In this document: piece after piece, positions 22,128 through 33,127 of the stretch | Layout: each line of letters starts with the position of its first letter | How positions within the stretch are numbered: the stretch's first letter is position 1 | NCBI GenBank assembly: GCA_017311315.1 | Contig: CM029644.1 | Span: forward strand, 29,655,606 to 29,719,605 | Length of the DNA stretch: 64,000 bases | Source of the DNA: Dendrocalamus latiflorus | Lineage: Eukaryota; Streptophyta; Magnoliopsida; Poales; Poaceae | Direction of reading: 5' to 3' | Position numbers and translations under genes: made by a program | The notes under the pieces: model-generated | The model's input: only the letters and a program-made list of their open reading frames with translations | What the model was told of the DNA's origin: nothing | Databases searched by the model: none

Positions 22128-23788
22128 ATGCTGCAGCCGCGGCCTGTGGCGCAGCGCTTTTTTTTTTTTTTGCCGTGGATTGATTCCCCGCCTCGTCTTT
22201 GACGTGGCGCCATGCGCTCAACGACTGCGCATACGTGCGTGTGCATCGGGCTTATCAGGGGCGGGCAGAACCTGATCACCATATGCGATGCACGCACAGG
22301 CACAGTCACACGCATCGCCTTTTCTTTCTTTTTTCTCTCTTTCTTGTCCTCCTCTCCTTTTCTTTTGTTACTAGTAGCTCGCTTGTTTCGTCGCATGCTT
22401 TTGGAATTTGGAGCCATTTGGCCAGCACCCCTCTACCTTGCAGTCGCATGTTTGTTTTAATTATCGCATGTAAAACGTACGTATGTACCCTGCTTTTCCA
22501 CGTGTGCGTGTGTATATATATGTATATACCCATCAATCGCCCTGCCTGTGGTCTAGCGGTCTAGCTCTAGCCTCTCGATGCCACTTGTATCTTTCTACTG
22601 GTCACTAGTGTACCCCACATATTCTCTTGGTCGATCGATGCCCTCCTTTTCCCACACTACAAAATTCGATTGCGTAATATGTGGACGCATTTCCTAGAAT
22701 TGGACCGAGAAAAAAAATGGTTGCAATCGGTCGTGCAAAATGAAATATACGACCGTATTTTTATTTTTTACAGTTTTCAATATAATAATTTCACTGTAAT
22801 TTAATATCATAATATATTGGCAAAACTAATAAAAAAATATACATCTAAAAATATTTTATAAGATAACTACAATGATATTATTTTTATACAATTAATCTAT
22901 ATACTTTAATATATGTTAATGATCGAGTTTGATAGTATAAATCCCACAATGGTACACATTTATGGAGAGAGAACATGTGCGAACACTACAGGGATTCCGA
23001 CTCGGCGCAGTCAAGTCCTATGCTCTTGCTGGTCCATACATGCGTACTGCCCAATCCGTGCGTCGGACGCCCACCCTACGGCCACGCCAACGAGAACGAG
23101 AAAAAAAATGGCCGTGACCGTGCCAAAACTATAAACTTCGTACACGGATGATGAACGTACTAACCTCGGCGTAAGCAAGCACGTACTCTGCATGTTCTTG
23201 CTAGCTCATAGGTATCTCCGTATGCGCAGTACACGTATAAGGAGATGGAACCAGGATTGTACGCGAAAGGTCTGCGGGATTAGGCGAATATGTGCCTAAT
23301 ACATGCGAAAGCCGGCAAAACTTACTTCACCGACCCATTGCTCGCTCGCCGCCGGCGAGGTTAGGCGGCCGCTACATACTGGCTTACTGTGAATTTTACT
23401 GCTACGACATCCGTGTGGAACGGGATTGGGATCAAACTCCGTTGGTTCCGGCTGAAAGCGGAAGCCACGGGACCGGAGGGGAGAGAGATTGGAATAAATG
23501 GAGTGGAAACCGTTTTGAATGTATAATGTATTGGCTTACTAAGATCTTATTTTATCGAACTCGGCTATAGTTTTTTAGACTTCCAAGCTGTTTTTTTTTT
23601 TGCCAAACGTTCAGGCTTCGAGGCCCAAATATGAACTAAAAATTTAAAGCCAAACCCAAAATGAACTGTAAATTTGGAGCCTAGATTTTGTAGCTTCTCT
23701 TGAAGCCTAGCTTCGAAGCCAAAAAGAGAAAAGCTGAGCCCGACCAATCAGCTCCTAAGTCCTGCTCTAAACGACTTCTGTTTTTGGG
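22128..23788. other. No gene seen
   Basis: Includes a T run at about 22158. Short open frames lack conserved motifs, and nothing is recognised as a gene. Confidence 0.4.
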
Positions 23789-23792
23789 GTGG

Positions 23793-24058
23793 TGATCGGT
23801 TAGGCTTAAAAGCTCATGGCTTATGGCTGAAAACACTGTAACTGGCTGAAAAAGCACTGTAGCTGACAGAGGCTTATTTAGCATAATTAAAATTAAAAAA
23901 TTTAAAAATATAAAAAAATATGTTAGCCCAATATGTATAATACAAACGAATACGGGAAAAAAACCCGGCAAAAAGCTCAACAAAAAGCCAAAAGTTCAGA
24001 AAAAGACGAAATTTATTAATAGTGAAAAATAAGCCAGAAGCTCAAGCCGAACCGATCA
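23793..24058 (+). repeat. MITE family A, best-preserved full-length copy
   Basis: GATCGGTTAGGCTTAAAAGC on the left faces GCTCAAGCCGAACCGATC on the right, giving inverted ends of about 20 bp with few mismatches. The core ATACAAACGAATACGGG is present. This copy best defines the family's ends and length (about 266 bp). Confidence 0.75.
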
Positions 24059-24059
24059 G

Positions 24060-24350
24060 GGAATATGTCAGTTTCTTAATTTCATCTTTTTTAGATATTT
24101 TTTCTTTTTTTTCTTATCCCTTTGCATTGTCTGTAATGATATAACATTTTTTCCTTTTAAATTAATTACTCAGAAAAACCAACAGCTGTTATAGTGTTTT
24201 TCAGCCAGAAGCTATATTGAACACTACCTTAATATGACTTTTTTCTTTGTATTGTTCGTAGAGAGTTAACGATTTTTATTTTGTATTTTTTTTAATTTTA
24301 TGTCTCAATCAAAAGACGATAATAGCTGCTATAGTCTCCATTTTAACTAA
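24060..24350. repeat. Diverged family-A-like repeats, two partial copies
   Basis: TTTGCATTGTCTGTAATGATATAAC and, about 130 bp later, TTTGTATTGTTCGTAGAGAG with AGCTGCTATAG flanks are two inverted partial copies next to the full one. Confidence 0.45.
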
Positions 24351-24369
24351 AATACATCGCAAGCCGGGC

Positions 24370-24480
24370 ATTGTTCGGATAGTGCGGCAGCTGGGCGTGC
24401 ACCCCACTGCCTAGGTTCGATCCAAGGCGGCACATTTTCAAGATACCGTTCATGTGAACAGTACTTTTCCGAGTAGTGCT
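24370..24480 (+). other. tRNA-like promoter remnant (possible SINE)
   Basis: GGTTCGATCC at about 24415 fits a pol III B box, preceded by GCGTGCACCCCACTGCCTA. No convincing A box and no tRNA fold, so this is not a tRNA gene. It could be a decayed tRNA-derived SINE. Confidence 0.25.
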
Positions 24481-24723
24481 CATATCAACAGTACTCGAAG
24501 AGTGCTGTTTCTGTAAATAGTGATTCTTAAAGTATATGCACATATAGATACGTTTAGTGATCAAAGTGTGTGTGCCCGTATAAAGAGTACAGTTTATATA
24601 AATAGTGCTTTTAGAGTGCATGTATATATAGGTGTGTTTAGTGGTTAAAATTCGTGCCCGCACATCTTTCGCCACATGCTTTCTCTTGCGCATGTCCACG
24701 TGGATATGTGGAGTTGTGTGCAC

Positions 24724-26015
24724 ATCTGAGAGAGCTATACTATAAAAAAACTAAAATACGTCAAAAGGCTTTTTGAAGGGCCTAAACGACACGGCGCATG
24801 TGCGAGCGGCCTAGCTAGCTTGCTCGTGTCTTTCTTCCTTTTATTTTATTCGTGCGTGGCTGGTGCATCGTCACGTTGGCCAGCGCCAGCGCCTCATACG
24901 GCATCCTTGTTACCGTGCCACGAATGCATAAATAATACGGGTACACCGTGACGCTGTTGCACGCTGTGTGATGCGATGAAATGGAGCGAGCTGAGCACAG
25001 CATCGCCTCCCGCGTGTAGGACCGATCGTCTTTTCTAGTGAAACTGACTACGGAGGGTAAGGATCGCGGAACAGCGGAGGAGATTGTCGTGGTCGAGCAC
25101 AATGGTGCGCAAGTCAGGTTTAATGAAGTTATAATACGCGGTACTCCTACTTATGGCTCGTGAGACCTTTGTTAATAGTAACTTCACTTACTACCAATAA
25201 ATATATTCCTGCCGTTTGGTGTTGGGCTCCCGACCCGACCCAACCCTGAAAAAAATGTTTAGATCTCGGTTCAGTGGTGTAATCAGACCTCGGGCTAGGT
25301 GGGCTATAACATGAAGCCTGGAAACCAAAGCCTATGGAGAATTAATGATTTAGATGTGAAAGCTTAGAAATAAAAGCCAAAGTTGGCCCAAAACCATCTG
25401 GCCTAGCTAGGGGCTTGGGCTGAGTCTGGTTCCACCCCTGTCTGGGTTGACTTGTTTCTAAGTTCAACTCATAGTACTGTGAACGAGCTGGGTTAAATAC
25501 GGGTTAGAAGTAGATAACCGTCCCAACTAGGACTCCAGTCAAAAACTCAAAACCCTCTCAAGGCAGTTACACAGCAGTGAGGGCACAACAGAAGTGAAGG
25601 GTACTGAGGCGCGGTAGTGAGGGCTTCAGAGTCGTTGAGGCACATCAACAAGCGCGGCGGTTAGGGCTCCGGGGTCTTGGGGGTGCATCGAAAGGGCGCA
25701 GCATCGCATCGACATCTAACGCCAACAACGACGTCTATCTCTTGCTCACCATCCTCACTGTGTCCCGCCACTCTTCCAAGGGAGCCCTGCATGGCACAGA
25801 TAAGCGAAATAATTTCGCCTCCTCTACTCTCCTCATTGGTTCTTTGTTGCAAAATAGGTTTCTGCTATAACAAGATTTTGTGGTTTCTTGATCCTGTTGT
25901 TCTGTGTACATCACCAAGATTAGCGAATAGTTAAGCGCATTCTTATAGCCTCCCTCGTAATGCTCTTAATATTGTGGTATGTAATTTGGCAGGGCAATAT
26001 CCGACCATGTTGGGG
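24724..26015. other. No gene seen
   Basis: Intergenic sequence with no recognisable gene or transposon ends. Confidence 0.4.
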
Positions 26016-26019
26016 CTAG

Positions 26020-26865
26020 AGGTCCCCAAATGGGGGCATACCTGTCAGGCCGATCCAAAGCACGTTACCGTTAGCATGGCCTAGACGTGGCACGACTGAC
26101 CACCAAATCGTGTCGGACAGTGTTTGGGCCACCACTCAGCCTAGTGTGTCGGCCCCTGCACGAGCATGATAGGCACGACACAGCCCATTAGACAAGGTAG
26201 GCACGACCTGTTTAGCATGATTTGAGCTCGTTGAGCTTGATAAAGGTCGATTTTTTGAATTTTCAATCCGTTTAGAGTTTAAAAATACGAAGAAAAAAAA
26301 ATATAAAAAACTCTTTTTTTATAAATAGGCAACAAACTCCCCTCATTCATCCATCATTCAGTCTCCACTCTATTTCTCCGAATTCTCTTGTGACAATTTT
26401 GATACACTTTGCGATAATTTGAAAATTTTAAAAATATTGTTCAAAAATCCAAAAATTTGAAATCAGTTGTGAACAATATCTTTCTAGATGGCGACACTTA
26501 GATCATCGATGTGCGTTATACCTTTTCTTATTTTTTTACATGTACATCAGAGCTATAGATTGTCTTTTTTTTCTTTGGCAAAGTTTTCTCAAGTTGACTT
26601 TTTACTTGGTAAAGTTTTTAACAAGATAACCATCATATTTCAACAGCTTATTTTATATTTTTCAAATTTTACATACATTTTTTTATAATTATTATATCCT
26701 TTTTCTAATTTATAGACCAAAATAGGTTATACAAATCTCCTTGTCTATCGGGCTAAACGAATCTTGACCAATACGGCACTACCCATCAACTCACTGGGCC
26801 GTGGCTCGTTTAGCTTGATGGGAGTGGGATACTGGGATACACCTAACGGGCTCGTGCCGTGACAG
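26020..26865. mobile_element. Possible hAT-like remnant
   Basis: Both ends are rich in GGCACGAC, GGCCGTG and GGGCT(A) motifs in opposite orientation around an AT-rich centre that contains a TATAAATA-like box (about 26323) and an ATG after TTTCTAG. This resembles the 5' part of a grass hAT element, but no transposase domain and no target duplication are seen. Confidence 0.3.
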
Positions 26866-26910
26866 ACGCGTATCGTACTGAGCACGAGAGCCAACTACCG
26901 TCCGGCTACC

Positions 26911-26932
26911 TCTCTCTCTCTCTCTCTCTCTC
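26911..26932. repeat. (TC)n microsatellite
   Basis: Eleven TC units, about 290 bp upstream of the F-box gene's TATA box. Confidence 0.9.
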
Positions 26933-27203
26933 GAGGCGTCGCTTCAACCCGCGCGACGCGACGACGCCGTTGGCCTGGGCTATATGTACACGGTCACAAA
27001 GGCATGCCTGCGCGGTGCCAAGGTGGTGCCTTCACTGCCACCACCGCTCCCACGCCCACGAGCTCCTCTTCACATCTCACCTCCCAAAGTTGCATCTTTC
27101 CTTTCGCTTTGCATGTCAACGCGAACAAAAAGAGCCTCCTCCACCTCCACCGCCGCCGCCGCCGCGGCCGCTTCCCCCCTCGTTGCGCTTCCACTCGCGC
27201 GGA

Positions 27204-27210
27204 TATAAAA
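27204..27210 (+). promoter_or_regulatory. TATA box of the F-box gene
   Basis: TATAAAA inside GC-rich DNA, 110 bp upstream of the ATG at 27314, giving a predicted leader of about 80 bp. Confidence 0.65.
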
Positions 27211-27313
27211 GCCGGCAACCTCACGCCACTGGTGTCAGCGCTTGGATTCCCTCGTCTTCTTCTGCTTCTGGTTTCACCTCCTCTGTCTGCTTCGAGATCT
27301 TGGAACGGGCACG

Positions 27314-28516
27314 ATGGCGGCAGTGGCAGCGAGCGGTGGCGGTGGTGGAAAGAGGCGCAAGTGCGAGCGGTCACCTGGGCTTGAGGAGCTCCATGCAGAC
27401 GTGCTCGAGCGCGTCCTCGCGCGCCTCCAGCCTGCCAGCTTCTTCCGCCTCCGGGGCGTGTGCCGCCGGTGGCGCCAGGCCGCGGGGTCGCCCACCTTCC
27501 TCGCCGCCTGCTCCCGCGTCCCCGCTCGGGACCCGTGGTTCCTCATGCTACCCGACCAACAGGACCGGCAGCCGCCCTGCCCAGCCGTCGCGTTCGACGC
27601 CGCCGAGGGGACCTGGGCGCGGTGCCGTGGCGCCCCGGGGCCCATACCGGTGGCCGCATCTGGGGGTCTCGTGCTCTACCGCGCGCCGGACACGGGCGCG
27701 CTCACCGTGGCCAACCCGCTCACCGGCGCGTCCCGCGCGCTCCCGCCGCCGCCGGCCGCGCTCGGTGCGCTTCACGCCGTCGCGATGTACGGCTCCCCCT
27801 ACCGCGTGGTCCTCATCCTGGGCGAGCTCCCGGACCTCTCCATGGCGGTGTTCGACTCCTCCAAGAGAGCGTGGGAGGACGCGGTGGCGCTGTCACGGAA
27901 GCCGGAGGCCTTGTCCCTGGACGCGCCAGCGCCGGACAGCGACGACGACACGGTTTATTTCCTGAACAAGTCCGGCGACGTCGTGGCGACAAACATGCAG
28001 CGCAGCCCGTCGAGGCAGTACTCGTCCGTCGTGACGTGCCGCGACGGCGAGGCCGAGGCCGTGGCCTACTTTCTGAGCCACTCGGGCGCAGTCGTGGCCT
28101 GCGACCTGGCGCGCCGCGTGTTCGCCGAGCTCCCAAGGATCCTGCCTGTGTACTTCGAGTACTCAATAGACGTCGTGGCGTGCGACGGCCGCGCCTACGT
28201 GGTCGTCCTCTCTGAACTACTGGACATGGCGAGCCTCCGGGTGTGGGAGTTCGCCGACGGCTTGTGGCGGCAGGTGGCGGCGATGCCCCCGGCCATGTCG
28301 CACGCCTTTTACGGAAAGAAGGCCGACGTCAACTGCGTTGGCCACGGCGACCGCGTCATGGTCTGCGTCAGCTCCGGCGAGGTCAACGGCTGCTTCATGT
28401 GCGACGTGAGGAGCAACCGGTGGGAGGAGCTGCCGCCGTGCGCTGGCGGCGACGGCGAGGCCATGGACTTCGTGGCCGCCTTCTCCTTCGAGCCAAGAAT
28501 GGAGGTCGCCGTCTAA
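27314..28516 (+). CDS. F-box protein with kelch-like C-terminal region
   Basis: An intronless frame of 400 residues. The start is the ATG at 27314, just after GGGCACG; upstream in-frame codons have no ATG that makes sense. A Gly/Arg/Lys-rich N-terminus contains a possible nuclear signal (GGKRRKCE). The F-box follows at residues ~22-62 (LEELHADVLERVLARL, ASFFRLRGVCRRWRQ), then about 330 residues of repeated beta-strand pattern with W and G at kelch-like spacing, such as VWEFADGLWRQVAAMP and CDVRSNRWEELPPC. F-box proteins are substrate receptors of SCF ubiquitin ligases, binding SKP1 through the F-box and the target through the C-terminal propeller. The target cannot be read from the sequence. 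The plant F-box/kelch family is large and I do not assign an orthologue. High GC and third-position bias support a real grass gene. Confidence 0.9.
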   Translation: MAAVAASGGGGGKRRKCERSPGLEELHADVLERVLARLQPASFFRLRGVCRRWRQAAGSPTFLAACSRVPARDPWFLMLPDQQDRQPPCPAVAFDAAEGTWARCRGAPGPIPVAASGGLVLYRAPDTGALTVANPLTGASRALPPPPAALGALHAVAMYGSPYRVVLILGELPDLSMAVFDSSKRAWEDAVALSRKPEALSLDAPAPDSDDDTVYFLNKSGDVVATNMQRSPSRQYSSVVTCRDGEAEAVAYFLSHSGAVVACDLARRVFAELPRILPVYFEYSIDVVACDGRAYVVVLSELLDMASLRVWEFADGLWRQVAAMPPAMSHAFYGKKADVNCVGHGDRVMVCVSSGEVNGCFMCDVRSNRWEELPPCAGGDGEAMDFVAAFSFEPRMEVAV

Positions 28517-29439
28517 GTGGGTGCTTGCTTGGTCGTGTGTTGCAGAGAGCGCATCGCTTTGTGCTAGTTTGCTTGCCTTGATGTGTAGTGCATGTAGTGA
28601 GATGGATGATTGTTTTGTGTGCATGATTTGTTCCGGTGATCTGATATTGTTTCATGGGAATCAAATCGCCCGTCTGTCTCCTCGGATGTGTTGGTGTTGC
28701 CAATTCTGCCTGACTGGCTTCTGTTGTTTCTTGATTCATGTGCCAATGGCAATGGCAGAGCACTGCTCTTCTTTCCTTGATTAGCACTTGCCAATTACGA
28801 ATTTGCGATGTTCGTTCTATTGACATGCCTATTAACATGCATAGTAAAACTGCACAGTCTACAGAAGGAAGTACAGTAGCATCAAGAAGAAGAATCAAGA
28901 GGTCATGAAGAAGCCCAGACAAACGTGCCAAGCTCCTTGACTTGGTCCCTGGAATAGAAATTAGACCTATCATTTACTGATCTCAAGGATCTTGCAAGCT
29001 CGATCTGGTCCAAGAAAACAAGGAGAGGAAGGAAAAGAAGAAGGGAGAAACAAAACACTATTGAAACTAGTGATCCTTTTTCTTTTGCACGAGGGCAGGG
29101 CAGGGCAGGGCACCGCATACCCATGCAGCAGCAAGAGCGGGCTGCCAGGCACCGGCCTTCGCTTTGGAAGGGGGCTGTGTGGCTTGCACTGACGCAGTAT
29201 CGCTCGTCAGACCCTGCCTTGCCGGCTTGCCGAGAGGCACGGCCGGCCGCCGGCAACTGAAGTCCGATGCAGAATCCTTGGGGATATCATCTACATCGCT
29301 ATATGTTCGTGCTATGCTACTTAGTGCCTCCTCTCTTTATATCTCTTCTTCTTCTTCATGCATTTACCAAAAAGAAAAAAAGAGCAAAATTTGGGTGCAG
29401 AACTGGATAATTGCATTCCGTTGGGTTAATGACTTTTGT
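28517..29439. other. 3' region of the F-box gene and flank
   Basis: The 3' untranslated region probably ends within the first 300 bp. After that no gene is seen. A direct GGGCAGGGCAGGGCA stretch lies at about 29095. Confidence 0.4.
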
Positions 29440-29645
29440 TTTTACCTTTCAGCTTATTTAAAGTAAAAGCCATTTGAACGTATCGTTTTTTAATTTCAAC
29501 CCTTTTTTTTGGCATTTTCACTTTTTCCCGAATTTCTTTGCATTGTCTATGACGATATAACAATTAATTAATTAATTATTTTTCTCATTTTTTCTAAAAA
29601 TTGCTAACAGCTGCTACAATGCAATTTCAATCGAAAGCCGAAGAC
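29440..29645. repeat. MITE family A, diverged inverted copy
   Basis: TTTGCATTGTCTATGACGAT, then AACAGCTGCTACAATGCAAT and CGAAAGCCGAAG mark a partial, inverted family A copy. Confidence 0.45.
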
Positions 29646-29685
29646 CCTAGCCCTCAACCGAAGCCCATTGGAGCGTCGCCATTAG

Positions 29686-30254
29686 AGCAAGTCCAATAAT
29701 AGAGCCAAGTGTTTGGCTATAAGTCAAGTTATAAGAGCCAAGTTATACAATAATTTGTCTACAAATTTTTTTTTATTATTATGTGGTATCATGTCTCATA
29801 TTCTCTTTTCTATTCCTCCTCACATACATTTATTATCTAGGCCCACCACTGCATAGGCTCCCGTGCCCAGCTTGTTGCTTGCATGAGAGCAGGTACAATA
29901 AGGCCTAGTCAGCAGGCTATAGCAAATATAATATCAACCAAATCTTACGTGGTAGAGAGAGAAAGGAAGAGAGAGAAAGGAAGCTGGCTACTAAATTACA
30001 GCTAGCTATAGCACGTAAAAATATGCATTTCACTCTCTTACGCGTGGGGCTAAATAGTTATTGTAATAGCTACCTTATTGTATGAACTATTTTTTGAAGG
30101 TTATAGATGAAATGGACAAGTGTTATAGCCACTAGTTGGCTATACTATTGTACTTGCTCCGAGAGCCAAGCTCTCATCTCTCTCCTCTCTCCTCTCCTCC
30201 ACATCAGCAAAAATGCTGACTAGCTTGGCTATAAAACCATTATTGTACTTGCTC
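29686..30254. repeat. Tourist-like MITE with TTA duplication (outer, interrupted)
   Basis: Ends GAGCAAGTCCAATAATAG and TATTGTACTTGCTC, with TTA on both sides (29683-29685 and 30255-30257). The element is interrupted by a second Tourist-like MITE at 29887-30159, without which it would be about 293 bp. Confidence 0.8.
29887..30159. repeat. Tourist-like MITE nested in the previous one
   Basis: Ends GAGCAGGTACAATA and TATTGTACTTGCTC, flanked by TGA and CGA, a 3-bp duplication with one change. It splits the outer element between GCTTGCA and GAGAGCCAAGC. Confidence 0.7.
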
Positions 30255-30367
30255 TTATAAGGACTTATTTGGGAAACAGGATTTTCTCGATTCTTACGGG
30301 AATTGGAATGTCTCCGTTCCTGTTCCAAGCGGAGTCTTAAGTATGCATAATTGCATTGCATCGGGTT

Positions 30368-30540
30368 TAGGGAAGGAAACAAGCTGAGCCGAGTTGGCTC
30401 AAGTCAAGCTTGTCCAAACTCATTTCAACAGGTGGCTTAGCTCGGCTCGTTTCAAGCAAGCTAGGAGGGCGGCTTAGCTCAGCTTGAAGAAAGGCTCGAG
30501 CCGGCTCGAGCCGGCTCGCGAGCCCTCACGAGCCAAGAGC
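30368..30540. repeat. 5' end fragment of the hAT-type element seen at 19703
   Basis: From AGGGAAGGAAACAAGC to CACGAGCCAAGAGC the sequence follows the first ~160 bp of the 19703-20895 element with scattered changes, then stops abruptly. No right end is present. Confidence 0.7.
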
Positions 30541-30727
30541 ATGCAAAAGTTTCATCTGCTGAAATATTAGTTTCAAAAATTCATATCTGCTAAGGTGTAG
30601 GATTACAAAAAAAATTGTATTATCAGAGGTTGATCCTAATGTCCAAATGTGTTGTAATACATAACCCAGATCTTTATATTTTACACACACGCGCGCGCAC
30701 ACACAGACATACATACATACAGTGTAT

Positions 30728-30836
30728 GTGTATGTATGTATGTATGTATGTATGTATGTATGTATGTATGTATGTATGTATGTATGTATGTATGTATGTA
30801 TGTATGTATGTATGTATGTATGTATGTATGTATGTA
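30728..30836. repeat. (GTAT)n microsatellite, about 27 units
   Basis: Uninterrupted tetranucleotide repeat. The Met-Tyr-Val-Cys and Ile-His-Thr-Tyr open frames across it are artefacts of the repeat. Confidence 0.95.
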
Positions 30837-30840
30837 TATG

Positions 30841-33127
30841 TGTGTGTATCTTTATTGAAGAGTATTCGAATACACCGAGTTTTAGGAAAATGAAGTTGTG
30901 TTTGATTGGTGGATTCAAAAACAAAGTATAAGTAGATTTGGTATGTGACTAAGATTGGTATTCAAGTTATAAAACCCCATTCTTCTTAAGAAGGTTGTGA
31001 TTTTATGTTTAAAACTTGTTTACAATTAAAATTGCATCTACATAAAATAATGAACTACTTTACCTCACTCTTTGGTAAATCCTTGCATGTAGTTAAATAG
31101 TACTTCCCATGTGACTTGTTGAATACGGTGGTTTGTACTTATACTTGCTAAAAACAATAACAGAAAATGTCTGGCAAGAGAATGAAGTCTATGAAGACGA
31201 CATAGTGGAATTCTACGAAGTAGATGGAGCTTGGAATTAGGGTTATTCTTCGCTCAAGCCTGCCTGTGGTGTTCTTTTGTATTGTAGTGTATCTAAGAGC
31301 CGCTGTCCCACTGTAATACTTGGCTGTTAAGCTTTTATCTTGTAATAAAGTTGACTTTTGTTCTTGAGCATGTATTGACAATGTTATACACTCGGTTGAT
31401 GTAACTCGCTGCTAAACAGTTTTGGATAGTTACGAGTGATTTACGACGCCTCTAGAGATAGGGACGTTACGGCCAAGATTTTGTTCTGCTCTAGATGGAG
31501 CGTGCCTGTCTGGCCTTGCGAAATGGCAGGGGACCGGGAATCATTAGTTGATGCAACGAAAATGATGGAATGGCTGACAATGTGGCGGGGAATTATTTAC
31601 TATCATTACGTTTATATCTTGCAGCCACCGATCCAGGGACAGCCAACAACACAAAAGCCTGCGTGCTCTCTTGCCTTTCAGATTGCTAGCCATCTAGAGG
31701 TGGGCGTACAAAATTGCAATCAGGACCGGCTGGATTACAAGTGACACATTATTGTCGATACCTTGATGACCTGTAATTTCTAAGGTCCTGTTTAGAATGG
31801 TAGAATTTTGTAGAGCGGAAATTCTGATAAATTCATACGCTCTAAAAAGGCCCAGGGTTGGTTATTCAAACCAAGTAACCAACAAACCGCAACAGAAACA
31901 CGCAATTTTGTGAATCATGAGCTGCTAACTGGCAGTAATTTAACAGAACCCGGTGTTTTACAGGCTAAAGTCTTGTTCGTATTAGCTTCTGCTTAAAAAA
32001 GTCAAAAGGCTCGCTACCGTCTTACTATGAGAATAAGACAGGACATCACGGGTGCATCACCCACACAATTCTTCTCGCTCCCGTCATACGCACGTATCTC
32101 TCTTTACTTTTTGCACCGCTCGTCCTCTCATTCTAAAAGTCACTTTTTCAGCTACTACTATTTATTTTCAACCGAAAGCTATAAATTATGACTAAAAGCT
32201 ACCAACAAAACTCAATACAAACATCCCTGTATCTACTCCTAGTTGGTAGTAATATGCATCATGAAGAATTGAAGCAGGCAAAGCTGGTCCAGGCTGGTCG
32301 AGACTCGGGTCGAGTGAGACTTTTGGGCCCATTGGTGTGGGCGGACCACCTGCACGGGTCGCCACTTGTCTCAAGAAAAATGTTCTACTGTCTCGCGGCT
32401 TAAACAAAAGAAAAATAAAGAAACTCTTTTAACTCCAAGGCTCCTTTCTGCAGTTGAACGTGCATTTCAAAAGTAGTACACTCGTAAGAAGCCTTGAATT
32501 TGGAGAAACTTTGCCATAAGGATGTGTTTGCTTTTCCAAATAAAGCGGGGTTGTGACTAGCTGAGAATTTCGGATAACAATGTTTCTTAATTGGCTGTTG
32601 GAACTTCTGTAAGATGATCATATTTGGAACAGAATGCAAGCACAAACTAACCTGACACGCCTGCTGATCAAACCTCTCTTGTCACTTCAGAACATAGGGG
32701 TGTATTTGACAGTAGGTTCAGTGTGTCTTTACATGTAGCTATTGTCGAAGGAGCAGAAGAAGCTCAAGCTCCCACACAGAACTGGTCATCTGGACAGTAA
32801 GATTCCCCGTAACATTAGCCAAAATTTCAGGGATGTGCTGGGACATTTCAGTTGACCTCAAAGTTCGAGTAATTTCTTACATCTCCCAGGTCTCAGACAC
32901 ATCTCACAAGGCAAACAGAAGAATGGTTTTTGCAAATCTGCAATTCTCAAGATTTTGTAATGTTTCATTTAAGTTTTATCTGTAAAAAAAAAGTCGGGTA
33001 AAGTTAGGTTGATTCATCCACTGAATGAAGCAGCGCAAATGGATGAGCTTATTATTTCCCAACAAAATGATGGTATGCAAAGTTTGAGATGGCTGTCTAA
33101 TGTCAGCAATTGAGTACTGGTTGATGC
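30841..33127. other. No gene seen
   Basis: Intergenic region 3' of alanine aminotransferase. A MITE-like start (GTCTTGTTCGTATTAGCTTC at about 31970) and possible right end near 32220 are suggestive only. Confidence 0.4.

Noticed and set aside
23292..23570. 92-codon open frame
   Set aside because: No family features and no promoter or splice context.
24370..24480. tRNA gene
   Set aside because: Only a B-box-like motif is seen; no cloverleaf or acceptor stem can be drawn.
26859..27965. 368-codon frame overlapping the F-box gene in another frame
   Set aside because: Ser/Arg/Pro-rich shadow of the F-box gene caused by high GC; the F-box frame has the domain and the TATA spacing.
30526..30931. 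Open frames across the GTAT repeat on both strands
   Set aside because: Repeat artefacts; the translation is just the repeated tetranucleotide.
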